NCBI GenBank assembly: GCA_013388675.1 | Contig: JACAEW010000175.1 | Span: 1 to 62,922, forward strand | Direction: 5' to 3' | DNA from: Syntrophaceae bacterium | Lineage (GTDB): Bacteria; Desulfobacterota; SM23-61 | Length of the DNA: 62,922 nucleotides | In this document: piece by piece, positions 8,501-16,658 of the stretch | Layout of the letters: the number at the start of each line of letters is the position of its first letter | How positions within the stretch are numbered: position 1 is the stretch's first letter | Translations under genes and position numbers: made by a program | Notes under the pieces: generated by a model | What the model saw: the letters and a program-made list of their open reading frames with translations, nothing else | What the model was told of the DNA's origin: nothing | The model's database searches: none

Positions 8501-8867
8501 GAGGGAGTTGACCGGTGATCTGCTGCATGTACTCGAGGACTCTCGGCCTCGCCCAGTAGATATCCGTTCCATCCTCGAAAATCACGTAAACGTAGGAAAA
8601 CCCGAAATCGGAAAATCCCCTCACCGTTTTCACCCTGGGCGCGGAAATCAGGGCGCTCACGATGGGATAAGTGACCTGGTCCTCGACCAGGTCGGGGCTT
8701 CTCCCCTCCCACTTCGTATAGACGATCACCTGAACATCGGAGATATCGGGCACGGCGTCGAGAGGGATGTTCCCGACCGCATACACGCCGCCGAGGGTTG
8801 CCAGAAAGATGACAGCAAAGACCAGAAACCGGTTCCTCGCGCAGGCTTCGATAATTCTTTCAATCAT
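5589..8867 (-). CDS. cusA: CusA/CzcA heavy-metal RND efflux pump
   Basis: A 1092-residue inner-membrane RND transporter of the heavy-metal subfamily, driven by proton influx and pushing metal ions out through CusB and TolC. The sequence opens in the typical way with a first membrane helix followed by a large periplasmic loop (NIPLDAVPDISDVQV), and has the usual twelve-helix layout. The three methionines that bind Cu(I)/Ag(I) in E. coli CusA (573, 623, 672) are kept: YMPITSP (Met568), LSMMETT (Met618) and RIDMLTTG (Met691). This favours monovalent copper or silver over Zn/Co/Ni. About 24 extra residues lie between the second and third methionines. A Gly/Ser/Arg-rich insert also lies near residues 820-835. 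It follows cusB by 8 bases. Confidence 0.96.
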   Translation of the reverse strand: MIERIIEACARNRFLVFAVIFLATLGGVYAVGNIPLDAVPDISDVQVIVYTKWEGRSPDLVEDQVTYPIVSALISAPRVKTVRGFSDFGFSYVYVIFEDGTDIYWARPRVLEYMQQITGQLPPGVTPVIGPDATGVGWVYTYAVVDETGRHDLAYLRTLQDWYLRYALASVEGVAEVASVGGFVKQYQVNLDPNRMSAYNLSLREVMARISASNNDVEGRLLEFGGREYMVRGRGYIKNVSDIEKIVVGTNWQGTPILLRDVAHVTLGPEIRRGIVELNGQGEVAGGIVVMRFGENALNVIKRVKAKIEEIAPGLPKGIKIVPTYDRSELIDLSIKNLQKTLLTEIIVVSLVIIVFLLHFRSALVPIFALPIAMILSFIPMYYLKLTSNIMSLGGIALSIGVMVDASIVMVENGYRHLAEGTEEDRRKSFSTVVRSCQQVGRGIFFALLIIIISFIPVFLLEAQEGRMFRPLAFTKTFAMAASSILAITLVPALLTLFLKGKRLRPEAENPVSSFFRRFYEPVIHWVLKYRKTSLLLAFLVIPPSVPLFFKIGSEFMPALYEGTIFYMPITSPGISVTETGRLLAVQDKILKSFPEVQAVFGKAGRAETSTDPAPLSMMETTVHLKPREEWRKVEKDYSWMPEWMRPAAGKVLGTHRTITYEELVEEMDRKMQFPGLQNAWTMPIRARIDMLTTGVRTPVGIKVSGSDLPTIQELSIHIETILKEVAGTRSVYAERVTGGYFTDIRIDRDKIARYGLTVGDVQDVLQTALGGMNVTRTIEGRERYPVNIRYLRELRDDLEKVKRILVPLRMDGAERGSAMGDRRGIGGGSGPRAQVPLAQLADITLTEGPAMIRNEDGLLTGYVYVDVTGRDMGGYVEEARRVIGEKLKLPPGYSLSWSGQYEFQLRAKERLKILLPVVFFVIFLLLFMTFHSISESILVLLAVLYAMTGGLILQYLLGYNFSVAVWVGYIALYGLAVETGVVMVIYLKEALNQRLAKGGVTRQDIHEATVEGSVLRLRPKLMTVGTTMIALVPIMGSSGVGADVMKPIAAPIIGGLVTSTIQVLVIMPVIFALMKERALKKGKLKPPEIES

Positions 8868-8875
8868 TTGGGTCT

Positions 8876-10102
8876 CTACTTTCCATGGGCCCCGTGGTCC
8901 ATTCCGGGCATGCCCATTCCGGCCGCCGCTTCTTTGAATCTCGACTCGGAGTCGATGAGGAAGTTGGCGCTGGTCACGACCCGTTCTCCTTCGGTAAGGC
9001 CTTTCAAAACGACGTAATAACTCTCGACCTTCGGACCCAGCTGAACTTCCCGAGCCTCGAAGTACCCCGACCCCAGGTCAATGAAGGCAACCTGCCGCAT
9101 CCCGGTATCGATGATGGCTCCCTCGGGCACCGCCAGCTTGGTTCCCAGGGGGACCTTGATCTCCACGTTGGCATACATTTCCGGTTTGAGAAGTCCCCTG
9201 GGGTTAGCGAACTCGAACCTCACCTTGGCCGTGCGGGTCGCTGCGTCCAAATAGGGATAGATATAAATGACTTTCCCCTTGAAAGTCTCTCCGGGATAGT
9301 AGGAAAGCTGAATGGTCCCTTCCTGTCCCGGCCGGATGAGGGGGAGCTCGTATTCATAGATATCCGCATAAAGCCAGACTCCGGAGAGATCGGCCAGCTT
9401 GTAGAGAGCCATGCCCGGGGTGACGTTCATCCCTTGAAAGACGTTTCGTTCCAGCACGACTCCGCTGAAGGGAGAATGGAGGGTGAGGGTTTTGCTGACC
9501 TGGCCCCTTTCCTCCAGGTTCTTGATCTGATCATCGGTGATATCCCAGAGCTTCAAGCGGCGCCTGGCCGATTCCACCAGCGTTTCGCGGCCCCCCAAGG
9601 CTTTGGCCGTCCGCAGGGCAAGGAGATACTCCTCCTGGGCCGAGACCAGGTCGGGACTGTAAATCTTCAAAAGGGGCTCGCCCCGGTTGACGTACCTCCC
9701 GGTGAAATCGACGTAGAGGTCCTCAATCCAGCCGCCGATCTTGGGGGACACCGTGGTCAGTCTCTTTTCGTCGTAATCGATTCTCCCCACGGTGCGGATC
9801 ACCTTGTCCAGCCGCCGCTTCTCCACTTTGCCCATCCTGACACCGATGAGCTGCTGACGCTCGGGAGAGATCTCCACGGCTCCCGCAGGAAGCTCCAGGG
9901 CTTTGCCTTCCTTCTGGATCGCCTCCATGGTGAGGCCTTTCATCGCATCCATCTCCTGCCGGTCGTGGCCTTTAGCGGATTCGGCTTGGGGGGCTTGGAA
10001 CTTCGCCTTCCCCGCAGCGGGGCCGCCCTCCTTGCCTTTGTTGCAGGCGAAGACCAGCACGGCAATCAACAAGACCAGCAACCATCCCGTTCGATTCTTC
10101 AT
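8876..10102 (-). CDS. cusB: CusB-type RND periplasmic adaptor lipoprotein
   Basis: A 408-residue membrane-fusion protein linking CusA to the outer-membrane channel. I start it at the ATG at 10102. From there it begins with a lipoprotein signal (hydrophobic run then FAC, Cys20), and GAGG lies upstream. A longer frame to 10285 adds an unlikely 61-residue leader that overlaps the preceding gene. Recognisable parts are the SPKIGGWIEDLYVDFTG lipoyl/barrel-sandwich half, a helical hairpin (about 165-215), the second lipoyl half (LHSPFSGVVLERNV) and the beta-barrel domain. A Met/His-containing tail (GMGMPGMDHGAHGK) at the C-terminus could bind metal. It lies between a TolC gene and cusA. Confidence 0.94.
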   Translation of the reverse strand: MKNRTGWLLVLLIAVLVFACNKGKEGGPAAGKAKFQAPQAESAKGHDRQEMDAMKGLTMEAIQKEGKALELPAGAVEISPERQQLIGVRMGKVEKRRLDKVIRTVGRIDYDEKRLTTVSPKIGGWIEDLYVDFTGRYVNRGEPLLKIYSPDLVSAQEEYLLALRTAKALGGRETLVESARRRLKLWDITDDQIKNLEERGQVSKTLTLHSPFSGVVLERNVFQGMNVTPGMALYKLADLSGVWLYADIYEYELPLIRPGQEGTIQLSYYPGETFKGKVIYIYPYLDAATRTAKVRFEFANPRGLLKPEMYANVEIKVPLGTKLAVPEGAIIDTGMRQVAFIDLGSGYFEAREVQLGPKVESYYVVLKGLTEGERVVTSANFLIDSESRFKEAAAGMGMPGMDHGAHGK

Positions 10103-10188
10103 TTTCCAACCTCTGCCAATCGAGTGCATCGTGAGGGTGAGGAGTGAGAATTTGAATGTTCCAACTGGCCCCTCACGCCTTACGGTTT

Positions 10189-11736
10189 TTATTTCCACGA
10201 CCCTCCCATGACTTCCTCCAGCTCCGCTTGAGCGATCCCCACTTCGCTGCGCCTCAACTCCCGAGCCAGATTGTCGATAAGCCACCCCGAATAGGACATG
10301 ATCACATCGGCAAAGGCTACATTTCCGGTCTCGTAGGCCCGGGTGGAAACTTCCAAGGCGGCCCAGGACAAAACGACCACCCGTTCATTGTAAAGGGCCT
10401 CCTCCCGCCTGGCCCGGTCAAGACGAAACCAGGCCTCCCGCACTTTGGAAATGGTTTCGGCCTCCGCTTTTTTTAGCTCTTCCCGCAGCGCGGCGAGTCT
10501 CTGACGGGTTTCGCGCAGGTAAGCATCCTGGGTTCCGTACCACGGGTTTCGAGGGAGACCGGCCCCGGTAGAAGCCGGGGTCCTGACCGGGAAGGGTTCC
10601 TTCATCCTCATCGTTCCCGTTTGGGCGATGGTCTCATTGGGAAAAAGGGAGAGGTTCAGCGTGTAAAGGGGGTAGATCATGTTTTCGGCCATCTCGATCA
10701 TGCGCTCCATTTTCCCGATCATGGCCCGCATCTCCCTCAATTCCTGCCTTTTCTCCAGGGCGACGGAATATAAACCGTCAAGAGATGGGACTTCCGGAGA
10801 GGGGACGCGGTGTACGGGAGAAGCAACCACGGTCCCGGGCGGCAGGTCGAGGATTTCCAGGATTTTGACTTTCCAGTTCGCCTGTTGTTCGCCGATCGTC
10901 TTCAGCTCTTCCGCCATTTTCTCCCTTTCAATCTGAACCTTGATCAGGTCCTGGAAGCTCGTCTTTCCCGTTTCATAGCGGGTCCTGGCCGCGGATTCCA
11001 GGTGAATGAGGAGGTCGAGCATCTCTGCGGTGATCTTCTGCGCCCGAATGGTGTAAAGGAGATTCCAGTAGGCCTGGCGGGCTTGGGTGAGGGCCATTCT
11101 CCCGGCCATCGCTTTCCGTTCTGTTGCCGCCTTTACTTCCTGCGTCACGACTTGGCCCTTTAAGGCCAGGACCCCGGGGAAGGGAAATTTCCATTCCATG
11201 GATTCCCCCTCCCCGGTCATCGGGCCGATCCCGGTCATCAGGGTTTTCGTGAATGCCGTGTACTGCCTTATGATTTGGTCCAGGTTCGATACCTGGCTGT
11301 AGGCCTCTAAGGAGGCCCGCAGGTTCCTCTCCGCCGCATTCACTCCCGGATTGCGTAACCACGCTAAGATCTCCAAATCCTCAAGGGAAAATTCTTTCCC
11401 CAATATTTCTGCCGCCCAAGAAGGGTCCTTGGCGGCGGGTAGAAGAACGCCGAAGCGCGTGGGATTGGGCCGGTAAAAGCCGTTTTCTTTCTCCGGGGTC
11501 TTAAGGACCTCCTCCCATTTTCTCTTCTTTTCCTGGAGCTTCTGCACTTCTTGGTCAAAGTCCTGGTTCGTTGGATCGGGGGGGATCGAGGGCACCGGAG
11601 TGGGCCTGGAGTACTCTTGATAAAGAGGGGACGGCTTATAGGAGTCCCATCCCTTTCGGAGATCATGGTATCCGCCGCAGGCCTGGATGAAGACCATCAT
11701 TCCCCCGGCCAACAGGAGCCATCCCCCTTTTTTCAT
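10189..11736 (-). CDS. TolC-family outer-membrane efflux lipoprotein (CusC-like)
   Basis: A 515-residue outer-membrane factor. The N-terminus is a lipoprotein signal ending in FIQAC (Cys20). Long alpha-helical stretches with heptad-like charge patterns (about 90-130, 190-310 and 400-510) match the periplasmic tunnel helices of the TolC fold. Its start overlaps the stop of the preceding TolC-family gene by 4 bases (ATGA), so the two are translationally coupled. As it sits directly before cusB and cusA, this copy is the likely exit duct of the RND pump. The next gene, cusB, follows after 86 bases containing a GTGAGGG/CCCTCAC hairpin of unknown meaning. Confidence 0.9.
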   Translation of the reverse strand: MKKGGWLLLAGGMMVFIQACGGYHDLRKGWDSYKPSPLYQEYSRPTPVPSIPPDPTNQDFDQEVQKLQEKKRKWEEVLKTPEKENGFYRPNPTRFGVLLPAAKDPSWAAEILGKEFSLEDLEILAWLRNPGVNAAERNLRASLEAYSQVSNLDQIIRQYTAFTKTLMTGIGPMTGEGESMEWKFPFPGVLALKGQVVTQEVKAATERKAMAGRMALTQARQAYWNLLYTIRAQKITAEMLDLLIHLESAARTRYETGKTSFQDLIKVQIEREKMAEELKTIGEQQANWKVKILEILDLPPGTVVASPVHRVPSPEVPSLDGLYSVALEKRQELREMRAMIGKMERMIEMAENMIYPLYTLNLSLFPNETIAQTGTMRMKEPFPVRTPASTGAGLPRNPWYGTQDAYLRETRQRLAALREELKKAEAETISKVREAWFRLDRARREEALYNERVVVLSWAALEVSTRAYETGNVAFADVIMSYSGWLIDNLARELRRSEVGIAQAELEEVMGGSWK

Positions 11737-13076
11737 CGCTCCACCACCCCCGGCGTTCTTCCTGCCTCGTTTTCTTTTTTCTGAGTTAAACTCACGCCGG
11801 AAAGACTCTCAAGCTGGGTCAAATTTCGGCCGTAATCCGCCTTGGCTCTGGCCAGGGACAATTGGAAGTTATAAAAGACGCTTTCCGTTTCGATAAAGTC
11901 AGAAAAACTGCCCTGTTTTTCTCGAAACCACATTTCGGCAATTTCCATGGATCTGGCCGCCTGGGGCAGGAGTTGATCCCGGTAAAGCTGGATCAGTCTC
12001 TCGGAATTCTTCAGGCGAAAATAGGCGTTGCGAATCAGGGCATGGGTCTCGTTGATCTGAGCCGTTTTCATCGCCAGCGCCTTTCGCTCCTCGGCCCGGG
12101 CTTCTTCCTTTCGACCCTTGTTCTTATTGAACCAGAGGGGGATGGTAAGCCCAATTTGGATTCCCAACGTGTCCCGGAATTCTGGAGGGACATTATCCGG
12201 ATTTCCTTTTTCATAGGAAGCTCCCAATTTGAAATTGGGGAGGGATTCATATTTGGCTACGCCCTGCTTGGCTCTCGCTTTATGAATCTCGCTTTCAACC
12301 AGTCGGATCTCTTCCCGATGTTTTCGCGCCAGTTCGTATATCTCTTCGAGCTGGTAAATCAAGGAAGGAAGGGGTTCCGCCTCCAGGAGCCTGATCTCGG
12401 AACCCGGCGGCCGGTTGAGGAGAGAGTTCAATTGGGCCTTTTCCGTTTCCTCCAGCTCCTCCAGAAGAATCGCATCATACTGCAACTGGGCGGCTTGAGA
12501 TTGGGCTTTGACCACGTCGAAATATTGGGCTCGATCCTGGGCATAGGCGGTTTCCCCCACCTTGCGAATGTGTTCCAAAATATCCCGATTCAAGGCCACC
12601 ACTTTTTTTGCCTCTCGAATGTAAAAGAGCTCATAGTAGGACTCCCGAATTCCCACCAGGGTATCCCGCAGCGCCTTATCGAGCCCCAAACGGGCCGTAT
12701 CGATTTCGGCCTTGGCCACTTCTCCCAATCGCGACAGCTTCCCCGGGAAAGGAATCATTTGGGAAACCATCACTTCATACGAGGTCATGAACGGCTTGGG
12801 ATAGGCCGTCAAACCGATTTCCGGGTCGGGATAAGCGGTCTCCACCCGGTATCGTTCAATGGTCCCTTTCCAGGCATGGCGAGCCGATTGAATCAGGGGA
12901 TTGGTTTTGTAGGCATAGGTAAAGAGATCGGACATAGAAGCCCCTTCGATTAATTTCTTTTCCAATTGTTCCAACCCAGCGGATTCCGCCGCCCATCCCG
13001 AAGAAGTAAAGCACCACAAGCCCCAAATCACCATCCATGCCGCCCAAATTGTCCGATGCCCCCTTTGGGCCCTCAT
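11733..13076 (-). CDS. TolC-family outer-membrane efflux protein
   Basis: About 447 residues, the second TolC-type protein of the operon. Two tandem helical repeats of the family are evident (for example IRESYYELFYIREAKKVV and LIRNAYFRLKNSERLI). I prefer the ATG at 13076, which places a normal signal peptide (ending in WAAES) at the N-terminus and has a G-rich ribosome site. An ATG at 13172 also has a good AAGGA site, but it would put 32 residues before the signal peptide and overlap the ABC gene by 10 bases. Its place directly after the ABC transporter suggests that it may serve that pump, while the next TolC serves CusBA. That division is inference. Confidence 0.85.
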   Translation of the reverse strand: MRAQRGHRTIWAAWMVIWGLWCFTSSGWAAESAGLEQLEKKLIEGASMSDLFTYAYKTNPLIQSARHAWKGTIERYRVETAYPDPEIGLTAYPKPFMTSYEVMVSQMIPFPGKLSRLGEVAKAEIDTARLGLDKALRDTLVGIRESYYELFYIREAKKVVALNRDILEHIRKVGETAYAQDRAQYFDVVKAQSQAAQLQYDAILLEELEETEKAQLNSLLNRPPGSEIRLLEAEPLPSLIYQLEEIYELARKHREEIRLVESEIHKARAKQGVAKYESLPNFKLGASYEKGNPDNVPPEFRDTLGIQIGLTIPLWFNKNKGRKEEARAEERKALAMKTAQINETHALIRNAYFRLKNSERLIQLYRDQLLPQAARSMEIAEMWFREKQGSFSDFIETESVFYNFQLSLARAKADYGRNLTQLESLSGVSLTQKKENEAGRTPGVVER

Positions 13077-13162
13077 CCCTTTCCCCCATTCTTTTGGCAG
13101 ATCCATTCCATCCAGCGTTCTCCGCAACAAATTTGCGGTCCCTGCATTCTTTCCGAGGAAAG

Positions 13163-13969
13163 TTAGACCCATGGATTAATTCCTTTCCCCGAGCGATATG
13201 GGCTGATATTTTCTAGCGGGGGGTGCGGAGCCACCGTTGCCGCTTTCTTATCGCTCTTCTCCAGACCTCGACCGTTTCCCCCTTTCAGCCCATCTGACTC
13301 CTTTCCCGCCAGGAGCCCATCGGATAAGCGGAGGATTCTTTTGGCATACCGGGCGCATTCGGGGTTGTGGGTGACCATGAGGATGGTCATCCCCTCCGAA
13401 TTAAGAGTCCGGAGGAGTTCCATGATCTCCCGGGTGGTCTTGGTGTCCAGGTTTCCGGTGGGCTCATCCGCCAGAAGAATGGGGGGCCGATTTACGATGG
13501 CCCGGGCGATGGCGACCCGTTCCTGTTCCCCCCCGGAAATCTGGCTCGGAAGCCGGGTCCCCTTGCCCCCCAGACCGACCCGCGCCAGGGCTTCTTCCGC
13601 CAGGGTCCACTTCTCCTTTCTCTTCATTTTCAGGGGCGCCAAAGGAAGCATCACGTTTTCCTGAACCGTTAAGTAAGCCACCAGGTGGAAGCTTTGAAAG
13701 ACGAACCCCAGGTGCTTCCTCCTGAAGTCGGCCCTCTCTTCCGAGCCCAAAGAGGTAACATCGATGCCGTTTACCCCGTACCTGCCCGAAGTGGGGGTGT
13801 TGAGAGCTCCCAGCATGGACAGAAGAGTGGATTTCCCCGAACCCGATTCCCCCATGACCGCGATCCATTCGCCCGGGGAAACGGCAAAGCTGATCCCCCG
13901 CACCGCCAGGACCGCAGCCGCTCCCTCGCCGTACTTTTTCACCAGGTTATCTGCTTGAATGATAGCCAT
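13163..13969 (-). CDS. ABC transporter ATP-binding protein (MacB/LolD type)
   Basis: A 268-residue ATPase of the type that works with FtsX-fold permeases. Walker A is GESGSGKS (40-47), the signature is ISGGE (144-148), and Walker B with the catalytic Glu is ILLADEP (164-170). The phrase EPTGNLD is typical of the MacB/LolD/FtsE group. The C-terminal 35 residues extend beyond the usual length and look disordered. AGGAGG lies upstream of the ATG. It follows the permease gene by 10 bases. Members of this group use ATP to drive conformational work on the periplasmic side (lipoprotein release, export through TolC) rather than to move substrates across the inner membrane. The substrate here is unknown. 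Confidence 0.94.
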   Translation of the reverse strand: MAIIQADNLVKKYGEGAAAVLAVRGISFAVSPGEWIAVMGESGSGKSTLLSMLGALNTPTSGRYGVNGIDVTSLGSEERADFRRKHLGFVFQSFHLVAYLTVQENVMLPLAPLKMKRKEKWTLAEEALARVGLGGKGTRLPSQISGGEQERVAIARAIVNRPPILLADEPTGNLDTKTTREIMELLRTLNSEGMTILMVTHNPECARYAKRILRLSDGLLAGKESDGLKGGNGRGLEKSDKKAATVAPHPPLENISPYRSGKGINPWV

Positions 13970-13979
13970 TCCCTTCCTC

Positions 13980-15137
13980 CTAAAGGGCCTTCAAAGCTTC
14001 ATTGGGGTCCAGCCGGGCCGCCCATCGGGCAGGATAATAACTGGCGGCAAGGCCCAGAATGATGGCCATCGCCAGGGCGCCCGCGGCCAGCAGGGGGTCC
14101 AAGGGGATCGCCACATGATGGCCGGCACTGAAGAACGGCAGGGCGATCCACGCCGCCCCGAGACCCACTGCGTATCCCAGCAACCCGGACCCTACCGACA
14201 CGATTCCCGCTTCCAGCAGAATGATGCGCATCACATGGCTGCTGCGAAACCCGATGGCCCGGAAGATACCAATTTCGGCAGTCCGTTCCCTCACGCTGCC
14301 CATTAAGGTTACTAAAACCACCAGAGCCCCGACCAAGGCAACCACCGTGGACAGGGCGTAGGCCGCCTTGCGGAAGTGCTCCAGCGTCTCCATCCGCCCC
14401 TGGACGACCTGCTTGATGGCCATCACGTTGGCCCCGGGGATGACCTCGGAAATCTGGCGGACCATCTCCTCAACCGGGCACCCGGCGCAAAGGGCGGTCA
14501 CCTCGGCCATGGAGACCCGTCCCTGCTTACCCAATAGAGACTGGGCCGTGTCCAGGCGGGTGAAAAGAATCTGGTCGTCCTGGGAGCCCGTGGAATCGAG
14601 AAGGCCCGATACCGTCAGTCGTTGCCCCTTGACCTCGATGGGACTGCCCACTTGGAGCCCCAGCTTTTTCGCCGCCTCCGAACCCAGGAGGACGCCGTCC
14701 TTTTCCGGGATCGCGCCCTTGAAGGTCCACCAGGGGCGAAGGTATTGATAGACCTTAAAATCCATGCCCGCAACCATGACCCGGCGGCCGGCCACTTCTG
14801 CGGCCCCCAAAACCATGGGGCCTACTGCGGCCACGTTAGCCGCATTCTGGATCGTACGAATCCGTTCCAGCTCCTCCTGCCGGATCTCCTGCATGTCGAA
14901 AGAAACCCCGCCCAAGGAAAGCCCCCCGTAGGTTAGGGAGAGGTTTTCCGTCTTGGGCACAATCAGTATGTTGGCCCCGTACTCCTCCAATTTCTGATTG
15001 ATGTCCTGGGTCAGGGCTTCCACCAGGCTTAAGAAAGCCACCACCGAGGAAACGCCCACTAGGAGGCCTATAAGAATGAAGGCCGCCTTGGCTTTCCTTC
15101 TTCTTAAATTCTTTACGGCTATATCCCTCAGGGTCAT
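13980..15137 (-). CDS. ABC transporter permease, FtsX/MacB type
   Basis: A 385-residue permease with the MacB-type topology: one N-terminal membrane helix (about 18-40), a periplasmic domain (about 41-255), then three C-terminal helices in the FtsX domain (about 260-380). The ERTAEIGIFRAIGFRSSHVMRIILLEAG segment is the coupling region typical of the family, cited here as two overlapping parts: ERTAEIGIFRAIGF and SSHVMRIILLEAG. It starts 3 bases after the DUF2318 gene and precedes its ATPase. A similar permease-ATPase-DUF2318 set occurs next to the P19/FTR1 iron-uptake genes of Campylobacter. The P19 and FTR1 genes are absent here, so that parallel covers only the ABC part. Confidence 0.93.
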   Translation of the reverse strand: MTLRDIAVKNLRRRKAKAAFILIGLLVGVSSVVAFLSLVEALTQDINQKLEEYGANILIVPKTENLSLTYGGLSLGGVSFDMQEIRQEELERIRTIQNAANVAAVGPMVLGAAEVAGRRVMVAGMDFKVYQYLRPWWTFKGAIPEKDGVLLGSEAAKKLGLQVGSPIEVKGQRLTVSGLLDSTGSQDDQILFTRLDTAQSLLGKQGRVSMAEVTALCAGCPVEEMVRQISEVIPGANVMAIKQVVQGRMETLEHFRKAAYALSTVVALVGALVVLVTLMGSVRERTAEIGIFRAIGFRSSHVMRIILLEAGIVSVGSGLLGYAVGLGAAWIALPFFSAGHHVAIPLDPLLAAGALAMAIILGLAASYYPARWAARLDPNEALKAL

Positions 15138-15140
15138 TTC

Positions 15141-15629
15141 TCAGCCTTTCTTGGGAAAGTTGAAGTATCTTTTTCCTTCCAGGATGTCTTTCACCTGGAT
15201 CACCACTTTATCTCCCATCAACTCCCGCCTCAACGGTGCCGGGTTGCAACCTCCCCGCAATTCTCCCACGCGGTTCGTGGCGAATCTTCTCCCGCAATTC
15301 ACGCAAATCATGAAGTCCCCTTTTTGCTTGTACCCTTTCCCCTCCGGCCAGCACACATCGCAGGCATCAAAAGCCGCCCGGATCACGCCGTCAGGGCTTT
15401 TCAGGATGAAGTACTTAATGGTGATTCTCTCGCCGGTTTGGTGCTCAAAGAAGCGGGCTTTCCCGTCCTGGAAGGTTTGAACCGGGTAGCTGACCTCGGT
15501 AAGGTTACCGGCCGCTGAAGCCTCCCGGGCCCCCCCATTCCAGAGGGAGCCCGCCAGGATTGCCAAAATGAAGAGAGGGACCCAGACTCCCCTCAGCGCC
15601 TTCCTGTTTCTCATAAAGCCTACCTTCAT
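15141..15629 (-). CDS. DUF2318 membrane-anchored/secreted Cys-rich protein
   Basis: A 162-residue protein with an N-terminal signal or anchor (about 14-40) and a DUF2318 domain. The domain's five cysteines are visible as CDVC (90, 93), CVNC (109, 112) and GGCNP (Cys128). This pattern suggests a metal site in the periplasm. In Campylobacter a DUF2318 protein (Cj1660) is encoded with an ABC permease and ATPase of the p19 iron system, the same arrangement as here. Its exact function is not known, and an iron- or copper-handling electron-transfer role is a reasonable guess. The AAAGGAGG ribosome site 8 bases upstream of the ATG supports this start. Confidence 0.87.
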   Translation of the reverse strand: MKVGFMRNRKALRGVWVPLFILAILAGSLWNGGAREASAAGNLTEVSYPVQTFQDGKARFFEHQTGERITIKYFILKSPDGVIRAAFDACDVCWPEGKGYKQKGDFMICVNCGRRFATNRVGELRGGCNPAPLRRELMGDKVVIQVKDILEGKRYFNFPKKG

Positions 15630-15656
15630 GAATCCATTCCTCCTTTGGTTTTCGGG

Positions 15657-16625
15657 TCAGGAGTTTTCCCGGACCCCTCCATTCTCGTAGGTATAAGATT
15701 TAATCGTTTTTCCGTCTTTTTGGATGTCGATTTGGAGATGGCATCCATAATCGATAACCCGGGCGGTAATCTCTTTTTGCCCGGGGTGATTCTTTAAAAA
15801 ATCTTCGAGGGCCGCCTTTTTGGCTTCTTCTTTCGCAAGGGCCGAATCGCCGCGTGATGAAGGGGGCATCTTACCGCGGCCCTCGCCGGATTTCGGACCG
15901 CAACAGCTTCCCCTGATCGCTCTACCCCAAACCGTTTGCTCGAAGGTTGCGGATACTTCGACCCGGGCATTCCGGCGGGCTTGAACCAACCAGGAATCAG
16001 GCCTTTTCTCGGAGTCGATTTTTTTTGATCCCCTGGCATTTTTTATCGCGTCGATTAAGAGAATAGTTTTGAGCTGATTTTGGAGGTCCTCTTTTCGCCC
16101 TCCGGCCCATTCAAGTTTTTTTAAAAAATCATCCGCCGTCCCAAAAACCTCCCGGGCAACTTTTTCCATCTCCCGCTGGACCCTTTCTTCGGATACCCGG
16201 ACCCCCAGCCGTCGGGCTTCCTGGCCGATAAGTTTTTCGGCGATCAAAACTTCCAGCACCTCTTCCTTCAAATCCTCCAGGATTCTCTTCCCTCTCTCGC
16301 CCGAGAAAACCTTCCTTCCTTGCTGGCGCTCCAGCATGCCCCGAACGCTCCGGAAACGGTCTTCGAATTCGACCTGGAGGATGGCTTCCCCGTTGACAAC
16401 CGCCGCCGGCTTTCTCCCTCCTTCCGCAAAAAGGAACCCCGGCAGGGAAATCCCCCCATGCCATAAAAGCAATCCGGCCAGAAGGAGGAGCACACCCGAG
16501 AAGACAAGGCTGAAGAGCCAAAGGCCTCGGGGCTTGAAGCCTCTCCATTCACGCCGGCACTGGGGGCAATAAATTTCCCCCTCCTCCACCTGCCTTCCGC
16601 AATGTCGACAATCCTGAACCCCCAA
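15657..16625 (-). CDS. Zinc-ribbon, single-TM, SurA-N-like protein heading the operon
   Basis: A 322-residue mosaic protein. A zinc ribbon at the N-terminus (Cys6, 9, 20, 23) is followed by a membrane helix (about 33-55) and a SurA/PrsA-type N-terminal chaperone domain (about 72-200, opening with AAVVNGEAI and containing VLIAEKLIGQEARRLGVRVS). I see no parvulin domain. A C-terminal tail with GSCCGPKSG (adjacent cysteines) may bind metal. I infer a cytoplasmic zinc ribbon and a periplasmic chaperone arm. The start is TTG, supported by GGGGGTGA upstream and by the sigma-54 promoter only about 35 bases away. First gene of the ten-gene operon; its job there is unknown. Confidence 0.8.
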   Translation of the reverse strand: MGVQDCRHCGRQVEEGEIYCPQCRREWRGFKPRGLWLFSLVFSGVLLLLAGLLLWHGGISLPGFLFAEGGRKPAAVVNGEAILQVEFEDRFRSVRGMLERQQGRKVFSGERGKRILEDLKEEVLEVLIAEKLIGQEARRLGVRVSEERVQREMEKVAREVFGTADDFLKKLEWAGGRKEDLQNQLKTILLIDAIKNARGSKKIDSEKRPDSWLVQARRNARVEVSATFEQTVWGRAIRGSCCGPKSGEGRGKMPPSSRGDSALAKEEAKKAALEDFLKNHPGQKEITARVIDYGCHLQIDIQKDGKTIKSYTYENGGVRENS

Positions 16626-16658
16626 AAGTCACCCCCGGATAGATTTCCCTCTTCATTC

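Noticed and set aside
6714..9017. 767-codon plus-strand frame opposite cusA
   Set aside because: The composition (His, Gly, Pro, Asp-rich, no hydrophobic pattern) is that of an antisense shadow in GC-rich DNA; cusA on the other strand is certain.
5589..16625. Possible recent horizontal transfer of the metal operon
   Set aside because: I see no transposase, integrase, tRNA boundary or flanking repeat, and base use by eye is like that of the neighbours. Transfer cannot be supported from this window alone.
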